A DNA stretch of 64,000 nucleotides from Methanoculleus formosensis (GTDB taxonomy: Archaea; Halobacteriota; Methanomicrobia; Methanomicrobiales; Methanoculleaceae): assembly GCF_025384765.1 (NCBI RefSeq), contig NZ_VHLL01000002.1:434001-498000 (forward strand), read 5' to 3'. Positions 1 to 7,956 of this stretch are shown in pieces; position 1 is the first letter of the stretch; the number at the start of each line of letters is the position of its first letter. The notes under the pieces are model-generated. The model did not search any database, had not been told where the DNA came from, and saw only the letters and a program-made list of their open reading frames with translations. The translations under genes and the position numbers were made by a program.

Positions 1-1210
1 GCCGGTCCTCCATCAGCGCCGAGATCACCGCCTCTTTCATCATCATCCGCAGGTCAGAGCCAGAGAACCCCTCTGTCCGGGCGGCAAGGTCCGCGAAGTC
101 ACAGTCGCACTCGATCGTGGCGGCGACCTTCTCGAGGATCGCCTGCCGCATCGCCTGGTCGGGGAGCGGGAACTCGACGACCTCGTCGAACCGCCGCCAG
201 GCCGCCTCGTCGAGGATCCTCGGGTGGTTCGTCGCCCCGATGAGGAGGACGCCGTTCTTGACGAAACTGATCTGGTCGATGTTCTTGAGGAGCATGTTCA
301 CCGCACGCTTCATCGCGCCGTGATCGTCGCTGACCCGGGTCTTCGCGACGAAGTCGAACTCGTCGATGAAGAGGATGCAGGGGCTGAGTTTCTTCGCGAG
401 ATCGAAGATCCGGTCGATGTTCTTCGATGTCTCGCCGAGGTACTGGGAGGTGACCATCGCGAGACGGACCTCGAGCACCGGCATGTGGAGTTCCTGCGAC
501 ATCGCGAGCGCAAGCGAGGTCTTCCCGGTTCCGGGCGGGCCGACGAAGAGGAGCCTGCCGAACTCGTAGATGCCGTGCCGCTTCAGGTAGTCGCGGTGCT
601 CGAGGGCGACGGCGATCTTCTTGATCATCTCCTCCTGGCGTGGGGTGCAGACCAGCTTCGCAAGCGAGTACTCGACCTCGTCCGGCGCGCTGATGATGAT
701 GAGGTCGCGGGCCTCCCGCATCTCCTCGCTCTCGGCGATGATCCGCGAGACCCTCCCCTCCACGTACTCCCGTGAATCCTCGAACCGGCGGTTTCTCGCC
801 CGGGTTTCGCGGTAGCTGACCTCGAAACCGTCTTTCCCGTCGAAGAAGTACGCGAGAACGGGGTTCGCCCCGATCCTCTCCTTTCCGCCCTTCTTGAGGA
901 ACCACCCCGCTGCCGTATCGAGCGAGGGCAGACTCAGCCGCTGCCCGAACTCATCGTAGCCGACGAACGGGTTTGCGCGAACCGCCTGGCGGGCGGAGTC
1001 CGGGGTCTCGAACACCTTCCTGATCGCCCCCTCGCTCACAGTCAGGGGACGCTTCACCTCGCGGTTTCCGCCGCTCCCGGCACCGAAGAACTCCCGGCAG
1101 CGCGGGCTGAGGTCGTTGATGTCGAGTTCCTCGTTCCGGTTGAATATCTCCGCGGTGAGCAGGAGTTCCATGATAGCGAGGACGTCACGTGTACCTGTGT
1201 CGCCGGTCAT
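1..1210 (-). CDS. AAA-family ATPase, C-terminus beyond the window
   Basis: ATP-driven AAA protein of the kind that remodels or unfolds protein complexes; the substrate is unknown. Reading the minus strand from an ATG at 1210 gives about 403 residues with no stop before the window edge. Residues 1-200 match no domain I recognise. Walker A is GPPGTGKT (about 224-231), Walker B is CILFIDEFD (about 278-286), the second region of homology has GATNHPRILDEAAWRRFDE with the arginine finger, and sensor 2 begins at GFSGSDLR. All ATPase residues look intact. An in-frame ATG at 1225 is an alternative start. The promoter-like CTTATT near 1244 lies about 34 nt from the 1210 codon and about 19 nt from the 1225 codon, so a short-leader transcript favours 1210. 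It resembles stand-alone archaeal AAA proteins related to proteasome regulatory ATPases or ClpA-like proteins; the subfamily is not resolved. Confidence 0.9.
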   Translation of the reverse strand, partial: MTGDTGTRDVLAIMELLLTAEIFNRNEELDINDLSPRCREFFGAGSGGNREVKRPLTVSEGAIRKVFETPDSARQAVRANPFVGYDEFGQRLSLPSLDTAAGWFLKKGGKERIGANPVLAYFFDGKDGFEVSYRETRARNRRFEDSREYVEGRVSRIIAESEEMREARDLIIISAPDEVEYSLAKLVCTPRQEEMIKKIAVALEHRDYLKRHGIYEFGRLLFVGPPGTGKTSLALAMSQELHMPVLEVRLAMVTSQYLGETSKNIDRIFDLAKKLSPCILFIDEFDFVAKTRVSDDHGAMKRAVNMLLKNIDQISFVKNGVLLIGATNHPRILDEAAWRRFDEVVEFPLPDQAMRQAILEKVAATIECDCDFADLAARTEGFSGSDLRMMMKEAVISALMEDR

Positions 1211-1253
1211 ATTATGAGCAGACATATTTGCGCGCGGCCTCAATAAGCGTAGC

Positions 1254-2135
1254 TCACCGGGTGGTGACCTCGCACCCATCGGCGGTGACGATCATGGTGT
1301 GCTCCGCCTGCGAGACGAACGAGCCCGGCAGGTCGTGCAGCACGGGGAAGGGATGGAGCGTCCCGTTCCGCACGAGCGTGGAGAGCCCGATCTCGACCTT
1401 GTCGCCCGGAATCCAGCGGCGGGAGAACGGGAGCCCCCGGCGCGGCCGGGCGGTCTCAAGGATCCGTCTTGCCGACGGGAGGCGTGCGGGCCGGGCTGCG
1501 ATCTGTTTATAGATCTCCACCCGCGCCGCCTCAGCGACCTTCCCCGACCCCGTTGTGGCGAAGGGCTCGATTGCAAAGACCATCCCCTCCTCGAGGACGG
1601 TGCCGCCGTTCATCGCGACGTTCGGGATCATGGGCTTCCCGTGGAGGTCGTAGCGGTCAAGGCCGTGCCCGGTGAGGTTGCCGACCGGTTTGTAGCCGTG
1701 CTCCTCGATCACCGCCTGGATGGCCGCTCCGAGGTCTCCCGTGACGACTCCCGGCCGGACGGCGTTGATCGCCGCCTCGAGGGCAGCCCGGGACGCCTCG
1801 ACGAGCGGGCCGTGGTCGCCGAGGTCGACGGTCATGGCGGTGTCGGCGATGTAACCGTCGACGTGTATCCCGAGATCGACCTTGATGAGGTCGCCCCGGG
1901 CGAAGACCCGCTCGTCGCCGGGCATGGCGGTGTCGTGCGCCGCGGCCTCGTTCGAGGAGACATTCAGGGGGAAGGCGAGCAGCGCCCCCTCTTCGGCCAC
2001 CATATTCTCCGTCTCTTCGACCATATCGAGAAGGAACGCCCCCTCTTTCACGAGCCCCGCACCCCGGCGGAGCACTCTCCTTGCCAGCGCCCCTGCTTCC
2101 CGGTAGGCATCGTAGACACCGTCATCCATGATCAT
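1254..2135 (-). CDS. map: Type II methionine aminopeptidase
   Basis: Removes the initiator methionine from new proteins in the cytoplasm, using two metal ions. The 293-residue length is normal for archaeal type II enzymes. The M24 ligand set is complete: His in NEAAAHD, Asp in KVDLGIHVDGYIADTA (two aspartates), His in NLTGHGLDRYDLHG, Glu in FAIEPFA, and Glu in FVSQAEHTM. The roughly 60-residue insert between the last His and the C-terminus is typical of type II. The ATG at 2135 overlaps the stop of the upstream M24 gene (ATGA), so the two are very probably cotranscribed and translationally coupled. Confidence 0.95.
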   Translation of the reverse strand: MIMDDGVYDAYREAGALARRVLRRGAGLVKEGAFLLDMVEETENMVAEEGALLAFPLNVSSNEAAAHDTAMPGDERVFARGDLIKVDLGIHVDGYIADTAMTVDLGDHGPLVEASRAALEAAINAVRPGVVTGDLGAAIQAVIEEHGYKPVGNLTGHGLDRYDLHGKPMIPNVAMNGGTVLEEGMVFAIEPFATTGSGKVAEAARVEIYKQIAARPARLPSARRILETARPRRGLPFSRRWIPGDKVEIGLSTLVRNGTLHPFPVLHDLPGSFVSQAEHTMIVTADGCEVTTR

Positions 2136-3262
2136 AGTGTGAGCTCCTCTCTGTATTGGGTGAACCGGTCAAAGCCGGTCTCTGTCACCGCGCCCATATC
2201 CTCCAGGCGGACGCCGCCGGTCCCGGGGTAGTAGAGCCCCGGTTCGATCGTGACGACGTTTCCCGGGACGAGCGCCCCGCCCTGGGGGCCGAGCGACGGC
2301 TCTTCGTGCACCTCGAGCCCGACGCCGTGACCGAGGCTGTGGGTGAACCCCTGCGTGTTGCTCTCGTAGCCGCGGTCGCGGAAGAATTCGACCGTTGCGC
2401 GGTAGAGGTCGGCGCCGACGGCACCGGCACGGAGCATCGATGCGGCGTTGGCTTTTGCGTCCTTGACGGCCTCGTACATCTCCCGGATCGCGGGGGACGG
2501 TTCGCCCTTCACGAACGTCCGGGTCATGTCGGCGTGGTAGCCGGTCAGTTCGTCCTGCGGGTAGATGTCGATGACGATCGGTTCGTTCTCCCGGAGCGAT
2601 CCTGCGCCGGAACTGTGCGGAAGGGCGGTGTCGAGACCGCAGGAGACGATGGTCTCGGTCGCGCGGCAGCCGTGGGCGAGAAGGCAGGCGTGCATCTCGG
2701 CGCGGACGGCCTCAGAGGTGAGGGGCGCGCCGTCCCGGTAAAGGACGCCACCTTTCGGAGCAGAGCCCCGGATGAGCGCGGCCCCGCGCTTCATCGCGGC
2801 CTCGGTGGCCCGCTGGACCGAGCGTATCCGCTCGATCTCCTCCGGCGTCTTGACCGCCCGCATCGCGTCGACCGTTCCGCGCTCATCGAGCACGACCGGC
2901 TGGAACGATTCGAGTTCCCTCGCGAGGGCAAGCGGGAAGTTCGCGGGGACGAGGACGGGGCCGCCGGCGAGGTCGGCGATCATGTGGGCGGTCGCGCGCC
3001 AGCGCGGCTCTCCGGCCTTGACGTAATCGAGGTAGCCCGCGTGAGCGCGGGTGATGACCGCCGCCGTCGATTCGCGGACGGCACGTTCATGCTCCATCTG
3101 CGGCACGACGATCATCCCGCGCTCGCCCGGTCTCTGGACGTAGACCACGGGATCGGTGGTGCGGAACCGGGTCAGGTAGCGCACGCCGGCGTCCATAGAC
3201 GAGCCGTAGGCCGCGTATGCCGCTGCACCTGCATCCCGGATAGCCGAATCCAGTCCATTCAT
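2132..3262 (-). CDS. pepQ: Xaa-Pro aminopeptidase/dipeptidase (M24 family)
   Basis: Cytoplasmic M24 metallopeptidase expected to cleave Xaa-Pro bonds in peptides. The protein has 376 residues. An N-terminal creatinase-like domain (about 1-140) is followed by the pita-bread catalytic domain. Metal ligands are visible as Asp in IVIDIYPQ, Asp in HADMTRTF, His in SLGHGVGLEVHE, Glu in VTIEPGLYY and Glu in VRLEDMG. It is the first gene of a two-gene unit with methionine aminopeptidase, sharing a 4-nt overlap. Pairing Xaa-Pro peptidase with MetAP suggests a peptide or N-terminus processing operon. Whether it acts on dipeptides (prolidase) or longer peptides cannot be told from sequence. Confidence 0.92.
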   Translation of the reverse strand: MNGLDSAIRDAGAAAYAAYGSSMDAGVRYLTRFRTTDPVVYVQRPGERGMIVVPQMEHERAVRESTAAVITRAHAGYLDYVKAGEPRWRATAHMIADLAGGPVLVPANFPLALARELESFQPVVLDERGTVDAMRAVKTPEEIERIRSVQRATEAAMKRGAALIRGSAPKGGVLYRDGAPLTSEAVRAEMHACLLAHGCRATETIVSCGLDTALPHSSGAGSLRENEPIVIDIYPQDELTGYHADMTRTFVKGEPSPAIREMYEAVKDAKANAASMLRAGAVGADLYRATVEFFRDRGYESNTQGFTHSLGHGVGLEVHEEPSLGPQGGALVPGNVVTIEPGLYYPGTGGVRLEDMGAVTETGFDRFTQYREELTL

Positions 3263-3321
3263 CTTACCAACTCTTCCGTTGAAACCACAAGTACTTTTAC
3301 CCCCGCGTTCAAGTATGAATA

Positions 3322-3555
3322 ATGGATGAGGGAACCAAACAGGTCTTCAAGGCAAAGTTCATCATGCTGACGCTCATGCTCAACGTCATCGTCCTCTGCT
3401 TCGCCATGGGTGTCTTCGTCCTCTTCCGGTTCGCGCCCGAGGGGACCACCGGCCTTACGATCGGCCTTATCCTCCTTGCGGTAGGGGCGGTCCTCTCTCT
3501 ATCGTTCCGGAAGCACTATACCCGGACGAAGGTCTGGCTGCACGAACAACCATAA
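3322..3555 (+). CDS. Small membrane protein, two transmembrane helices
   Basis: A 77-residue protein of unknown function. Two hydrophobic helices (about 14-36 and 43-62) are separated by a short loop with FAPEGTTG, and the C-terminus is basic (RKHYTRTKVWLHEQP), predicted to face the cytoplasm. It diverges from the Xaa-Pro peptidase gene, with a 59-nt gap holding both promoters. TACTTTTAC and the following CAAGTATGAATAATG place the start close to the probable transcript end. It lies 2 nt upstream of the next winged-helix gene and probably shares its transcript. Confidence 0.75.
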   Translation: MDEGTKQVFKAKFIMLTLMLNVIVLCFAMGVFVLFRFAPEGTTGLTIGLILLAVGAVLSLSFRKHYTRTKVWLHEQP

Positions 3556-3587
3556 TAGTGCGCGTGGGCATCCACGCAGGCAAACCC

Positions 3588-3887
3588 ATGCTGACGAAGA
3601 TAAAGTCCGAGATTGAACTCGTCTCAAGGCACCTGGAAGTGATTCGGGCGGTCGTGGAGCACCAGCCAATCGGCATCATGAAACTTGCCGAGATCCTGGA
3701 TCTCCCCTACCACCGGGTTCGCTACTCCCTGCGGATCCTCGAACAGGAGGGCTATATCCGCGCCTCGCCGGCCGGCGCGGTGGCGACGCCGCTCGCGGCC
3801 GACCTTCTCGTCACCCTGGACACCGAGGTCGATGAACTGATCGGGCTTCTCCGGGTTATCCAGAAAGAGAATGCCCGTAACGTTTAA
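3588..3887 (+). CDS. Winged-helix transcriptional regulator, predicted
   Basis: A 99-residue protein. Residues about 20-70 form a helix-turn-helix: GIMKLAEILDLPYHRVRYSL followed by the wing-like segment LEQEGYIRASPAG. The C-terminal helix (VTLDTEVDELIGLLRVIQ) could mediate dimerisation. The ATG at 3588 starts the conserved-looking part; a GTG at 3558 in the same frame would add ten residues and abut the preceding gene. Target genes are unknown. Because it sits directly behind a small membrane protein it may be a membrane-linked or autoregulatory pair, but that is inference. Confidence 0.75.
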   Translation: MLTKIKSEIELVSRHLEVIRAVVEHQPIGIMKLAEILDLPYHRVRYSLRILEQEGYIRASPAGAVATPLAADLLVTLDTEVDELIGLLRVIQKENARNV

Positions 3888-3924
3888 TACGATTCAGTCG
3901 AGACATTATAGAGCACTATCCCGT

Positions 3925-3997
3925 GCCGCCATAACTCAGTTGGTAGAGTGGCTGGCTGTTAACCAGCATGTCACAGGTTCGAGTCCTGTTGGCGGCG
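3925..3997 (+). tRNA. tRNA-Asn(GTT)
   Basis: The 73-nt cloverleaf folds fully. The acceptor stem is GCCGCCA with TGGCGGC, the D arm is ACTC/GAGT, the anticodon stem is GCTGG/CCAGC with loop CTGTTAA, and the T arm is ACAGG-TTCGAGT-CCTGT. The discriminator is G. The anticodon GTT (3958-3960) reads AAC/AAU for asparagine. No intron is present and the CCA end is not encoded. Confidence 0.97.
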
Positions 3998-4148
3998 CTC
4001 TGTTATTCTCCTGCTATTTTCTCCCGTCTCCGTCCGCGAAGACGTTGAGGGATTACCACATGGGACACGCTGCTAAACTGAAATCCCCCTTTCGATGGCT
4101 AACGCTGCTCCAGCCCGCTTCATGGCGGGGCGACCATCTTCCAGAGGA

Positions 4149-4328
4149 TTACCTGCTCCAGGGCGACCGACCCGAGACCAGGACTCTCTCCGGGCGGGGC
4201 CCATCTTTAGCATCCTGCTTCGCCGCTTCCAGGCACTCAGCGCTGCAGTATGGCACGCTTCCGCCGGCGGCCCGCTCTTTCAGTAAGAACTCCCGTCCGC
4301 AGTACCCACAGTAAGCTGAACTTCTCAC
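4149..4328 (-). CDS. Zinc-binding miniprotein (CxxC...CxxxC)
   Basis: A 59-residue protein starting at GTG. It carries YCGYCGREF near residue 6 and VPYCSAECLEAA near residue 24, a C-x2-C ... C-x3-C arrangement typical of small zinc ribbons such as those grouped in DUF2116-like families. The remainder is charged. Support for a real gene: a Shine-Dalgarno GGGTGA ends 6 nt before the GTG, a TATA-like CTATATATC lies about 30 nt upstream, and the cysteine spacing would be unlikely by chance. Function is unknown; such proteins often bind nucleic acid or act as metallochaperones. Confidence 0.72.
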   Translation of the reverse strand: MRSSAYCGYCGREFLLKERAAGGSVPYCSAECLEAAKQDAKDGPRPERVLVSGRSPWSR

Positions 4329-4554
4329 TCTGACTCACCCGATGGTGGAGATGATATATAGGAGGATAAATCTTTCCTCAGGTTCCAGAGGACTGCCATC
4401 CGGCGATGGATTTGACTTGAACGTGGCGACCGTATCCTGCCGGGTTTATGCGCCCCGGCACAATAGATAACGGAGACATCACCAGAGGGCGATCCCAAAA
4501 GGAAACGTTCGTAATCCCCGGAGTCGAACTCCATGCACCGATGAGGAGCGCACG

Positions 4555-4701
4555 ATGCCAAGACTGGTACTGATCGATACGGCGACGGGAACGCGGGTCC
4601 GCCACCGTATCCGGAGCCTGAAGCAGGCCTTGAAGCAGCAGGAGTGGTACGAGACGAGACTCGGGCGGCGGGTGCGGATCGAGAAGGTGTTTGACCGGTA
4701 G
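4555..4701 (+). CDS. Basic 48-residue protein, unknown function
   Basis: An ATG at 4555 is preceded by GAGGAG at a good Shine-Dalgarno distance. The product begins MPRLVLIDTATG, continues with RVRHRIRSLKQALKQQEWYE and ends RIEKVFDR. It is strongly basic, with a predicted beta hairpin followed by an amphipathic helix. It belongs to no family I recognise. It lies between the zinc miniprotein and the CorA-type gene, on the opposite strand from both. The codon use is GC-rich like its neighbours. Confidence 0.6.
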   Translation: MPRLVLIDTATGTRVRHRIRSLKQALKQQEWYETRLGRRVRIEKVFDR

Positions 4702-4794
4702 CGGTTCTCGACGCCCCGACCTGCAGACACCGGTCTTTCGCCGTGGGTTCATCGGCCACGGTCGCCCCGGATCCGGCGGCGGGTGTTCCGGCGC

Positions 4795-6249
4795 TCACCT
4801 CAGCCATCCCAGCCGGTAGAAGATCCACCCGACCACGAGCATCGATATGACGGTCCAGGCGGTCACCTCCCAGAGGCTCAGGGCAAACGGCGTTCCAAGG
4901 ATGTTCATCCCGAGCGTCTGCCCGATCAGGGTCGGGATCAGCACCAGAGCCGAGAGGACGGCGATCACCCGCATCGCCCGGTTCATCTCGTAGGAGACGG
5001 TGTTGATGTGGACGTCGATGAGGGAAAGGAGCCCTTCCCGGAGATTCCCGGCGGTCTCGTGCAGGTACGCCGTCTCGTCGGCGAGGGCGTCAAAGACGCT
5101 CTTCTCCCCCGCCCACGACCCCTCTCCGGGGATGCTCCGCGCGATGTTCGCCGCCACCGCCTTCTGGTGGAAGAGGCTTGCGGCGAGGATGCTGCTCACC
5201 CGTTTGAACTGGAAGACCGTCTCGAGGAAGTTCTCCGGCATCTCGTTGCTCGGCGTGCTCTCGAGCCGGATCAGTTCTGCCTCCATCTCCGTGAGGATCC
5301 GCGCGTACTTCTCGTTGATCCCGTCAAGGGTCCCGTAGAGGACCCGGGCATCAAGAGGCGCTCCGACCGTTGCGTTCCCGCCGGGGCCGGCCCGGGCCGC
5401 CGCCTTTGAGACAGTGACGATCGTCTTTTCCCGGTGCACGATGACGAGCCCGGTGTTCGTCACGACCGGGACCCGCACTCCTCGCCGGGACTGGAACGTC
5501 CGCTCCGGCTCCTGCACGAAGATGAGCCGGGTCGTGCCGGCAAACGTGATCCCCGGGTGCGACGGCCGCATCAGCCGGCTCTCGAAGTAGGCGGCAGGCA
5601 GATCGAGGATATCGGAGAGCACGGGGAGATCCGGCCGGGATACGCCGGAGATATCGAACCAGGCCCCGGTCGAGGGGTCGCCGAGGCGCTCCTTCATCCC
5701 GGCCGGGGTGAACTCCCCTTCTCCGTCGCCCTCCACCATCCCCCGGATCCGCATCGTCGAGACCGCGGGCGGTGCCGGCCCGGCGGCGGAGACTGCCGGC
5801 TCGATCCGCCGCTCCACGGACCGCCCGCCGGCCGCCGCCACCCGGACAACCCGGAGGAGCCGAAGCGTGGGAGAGGACCGTGCAAGGGTCGAGCCGGCGA
5901 CCGGCAACACCTCAAGGAGCGGGAGCATGATGATGGCGAGGTCGAGGAGATGCCAGCGGTCCAGGAAGTGACTCACCGGGTCCTCGGCGAGGCCCAGTTT
6001 GAGGACGTATTCGAGGACGAAGATGACGATGATCGTCGTATCGACCATCGTGAAGAATTCAGCGACCGGTCCGGGGAGAGAAGGGACAAGAAGGGGTATG
6101 ATGACGATCGGGGCCATCACCAGGCCGAGGAAGATCATCAGGCCGTCCGGGAGGACGAGGTCGACGATCTCACGTGCCCTGGCTTTCGTCCCCTCCCGGG
6201 TCTCATCCGCGCCCTGCTCCATCCCCTCACCCGAATCCCGGACCCGCAT
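4795..6249 (-). CDS. Voltage-sensor-like domain fused to a CorA-family Mg2+ channel
   Basis: Predicted inner-membrane divalent-cation channel of 484 residues. Residues 36-140 look like a voltage-sensing domain. S1 is about 36-58. S2 contains F77-x2-E80-x3-K84, the charge-transfer-centre pattern. S3 contains HLLDLAIIM with Asp103. S4 is TLRLLRVVRV with Arg130, Arg133 and Arg136 every third residue. The rest matches CorA: a cytoplasmic alpha/beta domain, long stalk helices (about 320-420), TM1 ending in the GMN selectivity motif (447-449), and TM2 near the C-terminus. The start at 6249 is chosen because it begins the first recognisable domain; GGGTGA lies 8 nt upstream and TATATA at 6281-6286 fits a short leader. 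The open frame continues upstream to 7344, but that part is antisense to two clear genes. An alternative start is Met10 at 6222. Confidence 0.87.
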   Translation of the reverse strand: MRVRDSGEGMEQGADETREGTKARAREIVDLVLPDGLMIFLGLVMAPIVIIPLLVPSLPGPVAEFFTMVDTTIIVIFVLEYVLKLGLAEDPVSHFLDRWHLLDLAIIMLPLLEVLPVAGSTLARSSPTLRLLRVVRVAAAGGRSVERRIEPAVSAAGPAPPAVSTMRIRGMVEGDGEGEFTPAGMKERLGDPSTGAWFDISGVSRPDLPVLSDILDLPAAYFESRLMRPSHPGITFAGTTRLIFVQEPERTFQSRRGVRVPVVTNTGLVIVHREKTIVTVSKAAARAGPGGNATVGAPLDARVLYGTLDGINEKYARILTEMEAELIRLESTPSNEMPENFLETVFQFKRVSSILAASLFHQKAVAANIARSIPGEGSWAGEKSVFDALADETAYLHETAGNLREGLLSLIDVHINTVSYEMNRAMRVIAVLSALVLIPTLIGQTLGMNILGTPFALSLWEVTAWTVISMLVVGWIFYRLGWLR

Positions 6250-6280
6250 CTCCGGCGTCACCCGTATACGGTCCTGCCCG

Positions 6281-6287
6281 TATATAG
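6281..6287 (-). promoter_or_regulatory. TATA box of the CorA-fusion gene
   Basis: TATATAG/CTATATA lies about 35 nt upstream of the start at 6249. With the usual archaeal spacing of about 25 nt, transcription would begin near 6258 and give a leader of about 10 nt. Confidence 0.5.
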
Positions 6288-6399
6288 CAGGTTGCGATCC
6301 GCCTGCCGCGGCAGGACGGAACCTGGAGGCGGGATCGGTTGTACCCTCAGCCCTGAGGCCGGGAAAGACTGATACTCTCGCGGGGCCTACCTGACAATC

Positions 6400-6807
6400 A
6401 TGCACGGCGATTCGGCGGAACCGGTCTCGCTTGCGGACGCGATAGCGGCGGCGGATCTCTCCCGGCGGGAGAAGAAGAAGAACCCGGCGTTTGCGGCAGG
6501 ACTCTCGCTCCTCTTCAACGGCCTCGGCCAGGCCTACAACGGACAGTTCATGAGAGGTGTCCTGGTGCTGTTTGGGAGCCTCTTCGGCCTCTTCCTCCTG
6601 ATCGTTCCGGGCGTGGCGATCTGGGCCTGGGGCGTCTACGATGCCTGGGCCACGGCCCGACGGATGAACGAGGGGCTCGTCCCCTACCGGGAGACGAGTC
6701 CGCTCGCGATCGTCGGATTCGTGGTCGTCTGGGCGGTGACGATCTTCCTGCTCTCGGCGGCGTCGGCGATGCTCCTCGTCACGATGGGGATGCAGGGGAT
6801 GCTGTAG
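6400..6807 (+). CDS. Membrane protein, TM2/DUF5683-like
   Basis: A 135-residue integral membrane protein. A charged N-terminus with RREKKKNP is followed by a hydrophobic hairpin containing LLFNGLGQAYNGQFMRG, the glycine/tyrosine pattern of TM2-type and DUF5683-like small membrane proteins, then VYDAWATARRMN in a loop and a final helix (about 105-128). Function is unknown. It diverges from the CorA fusion and is followed after 3 nt by the flavin protein gene, so these two are probably cotranscribed. Confidence 0.8.
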   Translation: MHGDSAEPVSLADAIAAADLSRREKKKNPAFAAGLSLLFNGLGQAYNGQFMRGVLVLFGSLFGLFLLIVPGVAIWAWGVYDAWATARRMNEGLVPYRETSPLAIVGFVVVWAVTIFLLSAASAMLLVTMGMQGML

Positions 6808-6810
6808 GCG

Positions 6811-7320
6811 ATGAGGCGAAAGGATAAGGAGATCGCCGACCCGACCCTCCTCGCCGCGGTCCTCCGCGAGGTGTTCGTCTGCAGGATCGGGCTTGCCGGC
6901 GGCGAATGGCCCTACGTGGTGCCGATGAACTTCGTCTACGCCGAAGAATGCCTCTATCTCCACTCCGCAGGCGAGGGGAGGAAGATCGAGATCCTTTCGC
7001 GGAACAACAGGGTCTGCTTCGAGACCGAGACCGGCGTGGAACTCGTGCGCTCGGAGAGGGCGTGTGACTTCGGGGCCCGCTACATCTCCGTCATCGGCAC
7101 CGGCACCGCATCGTTCGTTACGGACGCTGCCGAGAAGAGCCGGATCTTCGACCTTTTCATGGAGAAATACGCCGGGTCCGGGGACTGGTCTTACCCCGAG
7201 GCGGCGCTCCGGGGAGTGACCGTGATCCGCGTCGACGTGGAGAGGCTGACCGGGAAAGCGTCCGGGTATACCGGGGAGGAGGTGCGCCGCCTTCTTGTTG
7301 GGGAGCCGGAGGGTTTGTGA
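6811..7320 (+). CDS. Pyridoxamine 5'-phosphate oxidase-like FMN-binding protein
   Basis: A 169-residue split-barrel flavin protein related to the NimA/PNPOx-like group. WPYVVPMNFVYAEECLYLHSAGEGRK fits the typical strand pair and FMN-phosphate loop (split here across residues about 32-57). NNRVCFETE and the later ARYISVIGTGTA are also characteristic. Members reduce or bind flavins or F420, or act as nitroimidazole reductases; the substrate here cannot be assigned. It is separated by 3 nt from the preceding membrane protein gene. The length is normal for the family. Confidence 0.85.
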   Translation: MRRKDKEIADPTLLAAVLREVFVCRIGLAGGEWPYVVPMNFVYAEECLYLHSAGEGRKIEILSRNNRVCFETETGVELVRSERACDFGARYISVIGTGTASFVTDAAEKSRIFDLFMEKYAGSGDWSYPEAALRGVTVIRVDVERLTGKASGYTGEEVRRLLVGEPEGL

Positions 7321-7440
7321 GCGGCAGGGCGTCATCCGTACCAACCGGAGAGCATCGCGATATCCTCTAAATCACCTCATCTTCAGACTTGTTAGCACAA
7401 TCAGAAACATTCATATTACCCGATCGACAAACGAAAACCC

Positions 7441-7956
7441 ATGATAGGCCTCCCGGAAAACCGCCTCCTCTGCCTTCTTCTCCTCGCTTTGCTCATCCCG
7501 GCCGTGGTCTGCGGCGCACCGGTCACCCGGACGCTCTCCACGGCCGAGCCGGGGGCCGGGGAGGTCATTACCGTCTCGCTCTCGATCGACGGCATCGACC
7601 TCGGCGGGGTGGTCGAGACGCTACCCGCCGGCTACGCCTTCGCGGGGACCGACCACCCGGCCGACCGGGTCGCCGTCCGGGAGCAGTCGATCGGGTTTGC
7701 CGTGATGAACGAGACCCGGATAACCTACCAGATCCAGGCCCCCGCCTCCGGGAGCGGAGATATCACCGGTGTGTGGGAGAACTTCCTCGGCGAAGCGGAC
7801 GGGGAGGTAGCCGCCTCGCACGTCGCGGTCGACGGCATCGAGACGGAACCGGAGAGCCGCGGGGAGAAGCCTCCCGCACAGGAGGCCGCATCGCCGTTCG
7901 CGGTTCTTGCAGCGGTTGCCGCCCTCCTCATCGCCGGGCGGGGTGGTCGACAGTGA
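7441..7956 (+). CDS. Exported surface-anchored protein upstream of an ABC importer
   Basis: A 171-residue protein with a signal peptide (residues about 9-25, LLCLLLLALLIPAVVCG), a beta-rich middle resembling an Ig-like or cohesin-like fold (EVITVSLSIDGIDLGG), a Glu/Pro-rich linker, and a C-terminal hydrophobic helix ending in Arg residues (SPFAVLAAVAALLIAGRGGR). That tail resembles archaeal PGF/PEF-CTERM anchors. Its stop overlaps the GTG of the solute-binding protein gene (GTGA), so it belongs to the same operon and probably works outside the membrane with the importer. A cohesin-like role would fit the dockerin-like module next door, but this is speculative. Confidence 0.8.
   Translation: MIGLPENRLLCLLLLALLIPAVVCGAPVTRTLSTAEPGAGEVITVSLSIDGIDLGGVVETLPAGYAFAGTDHPADRVAVREQSIGFAVMNETRITYQIQAPASGSGDITGVWENFLGEADGEVAASHVAVDGIETEPESRGEKPPAQEAASPFAVLAAVAALLIAGRGGRQ

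Noticed and set aside
99-905. 268-residue ORF on the minus strand at the window start
   Set aside because: It is a different frame of the same strand as the AAA ATPase; its product is Arg/Pro-rich without motifs.
3871-4314. 147-residue ORF across tRNA-Asn
   Set aside because: It covers the whole tRNA and the antisense of the zinc miniprotein gene; no coding character.
6250-7344. Open frame extending the CorA fusion upstream to 7344 (about 365 extra residues)
   Set aside because: It is antisense to two well-supported genes and the amino acid composition is Arg/Glu/Pro-rich, as in GC-rich shadows.
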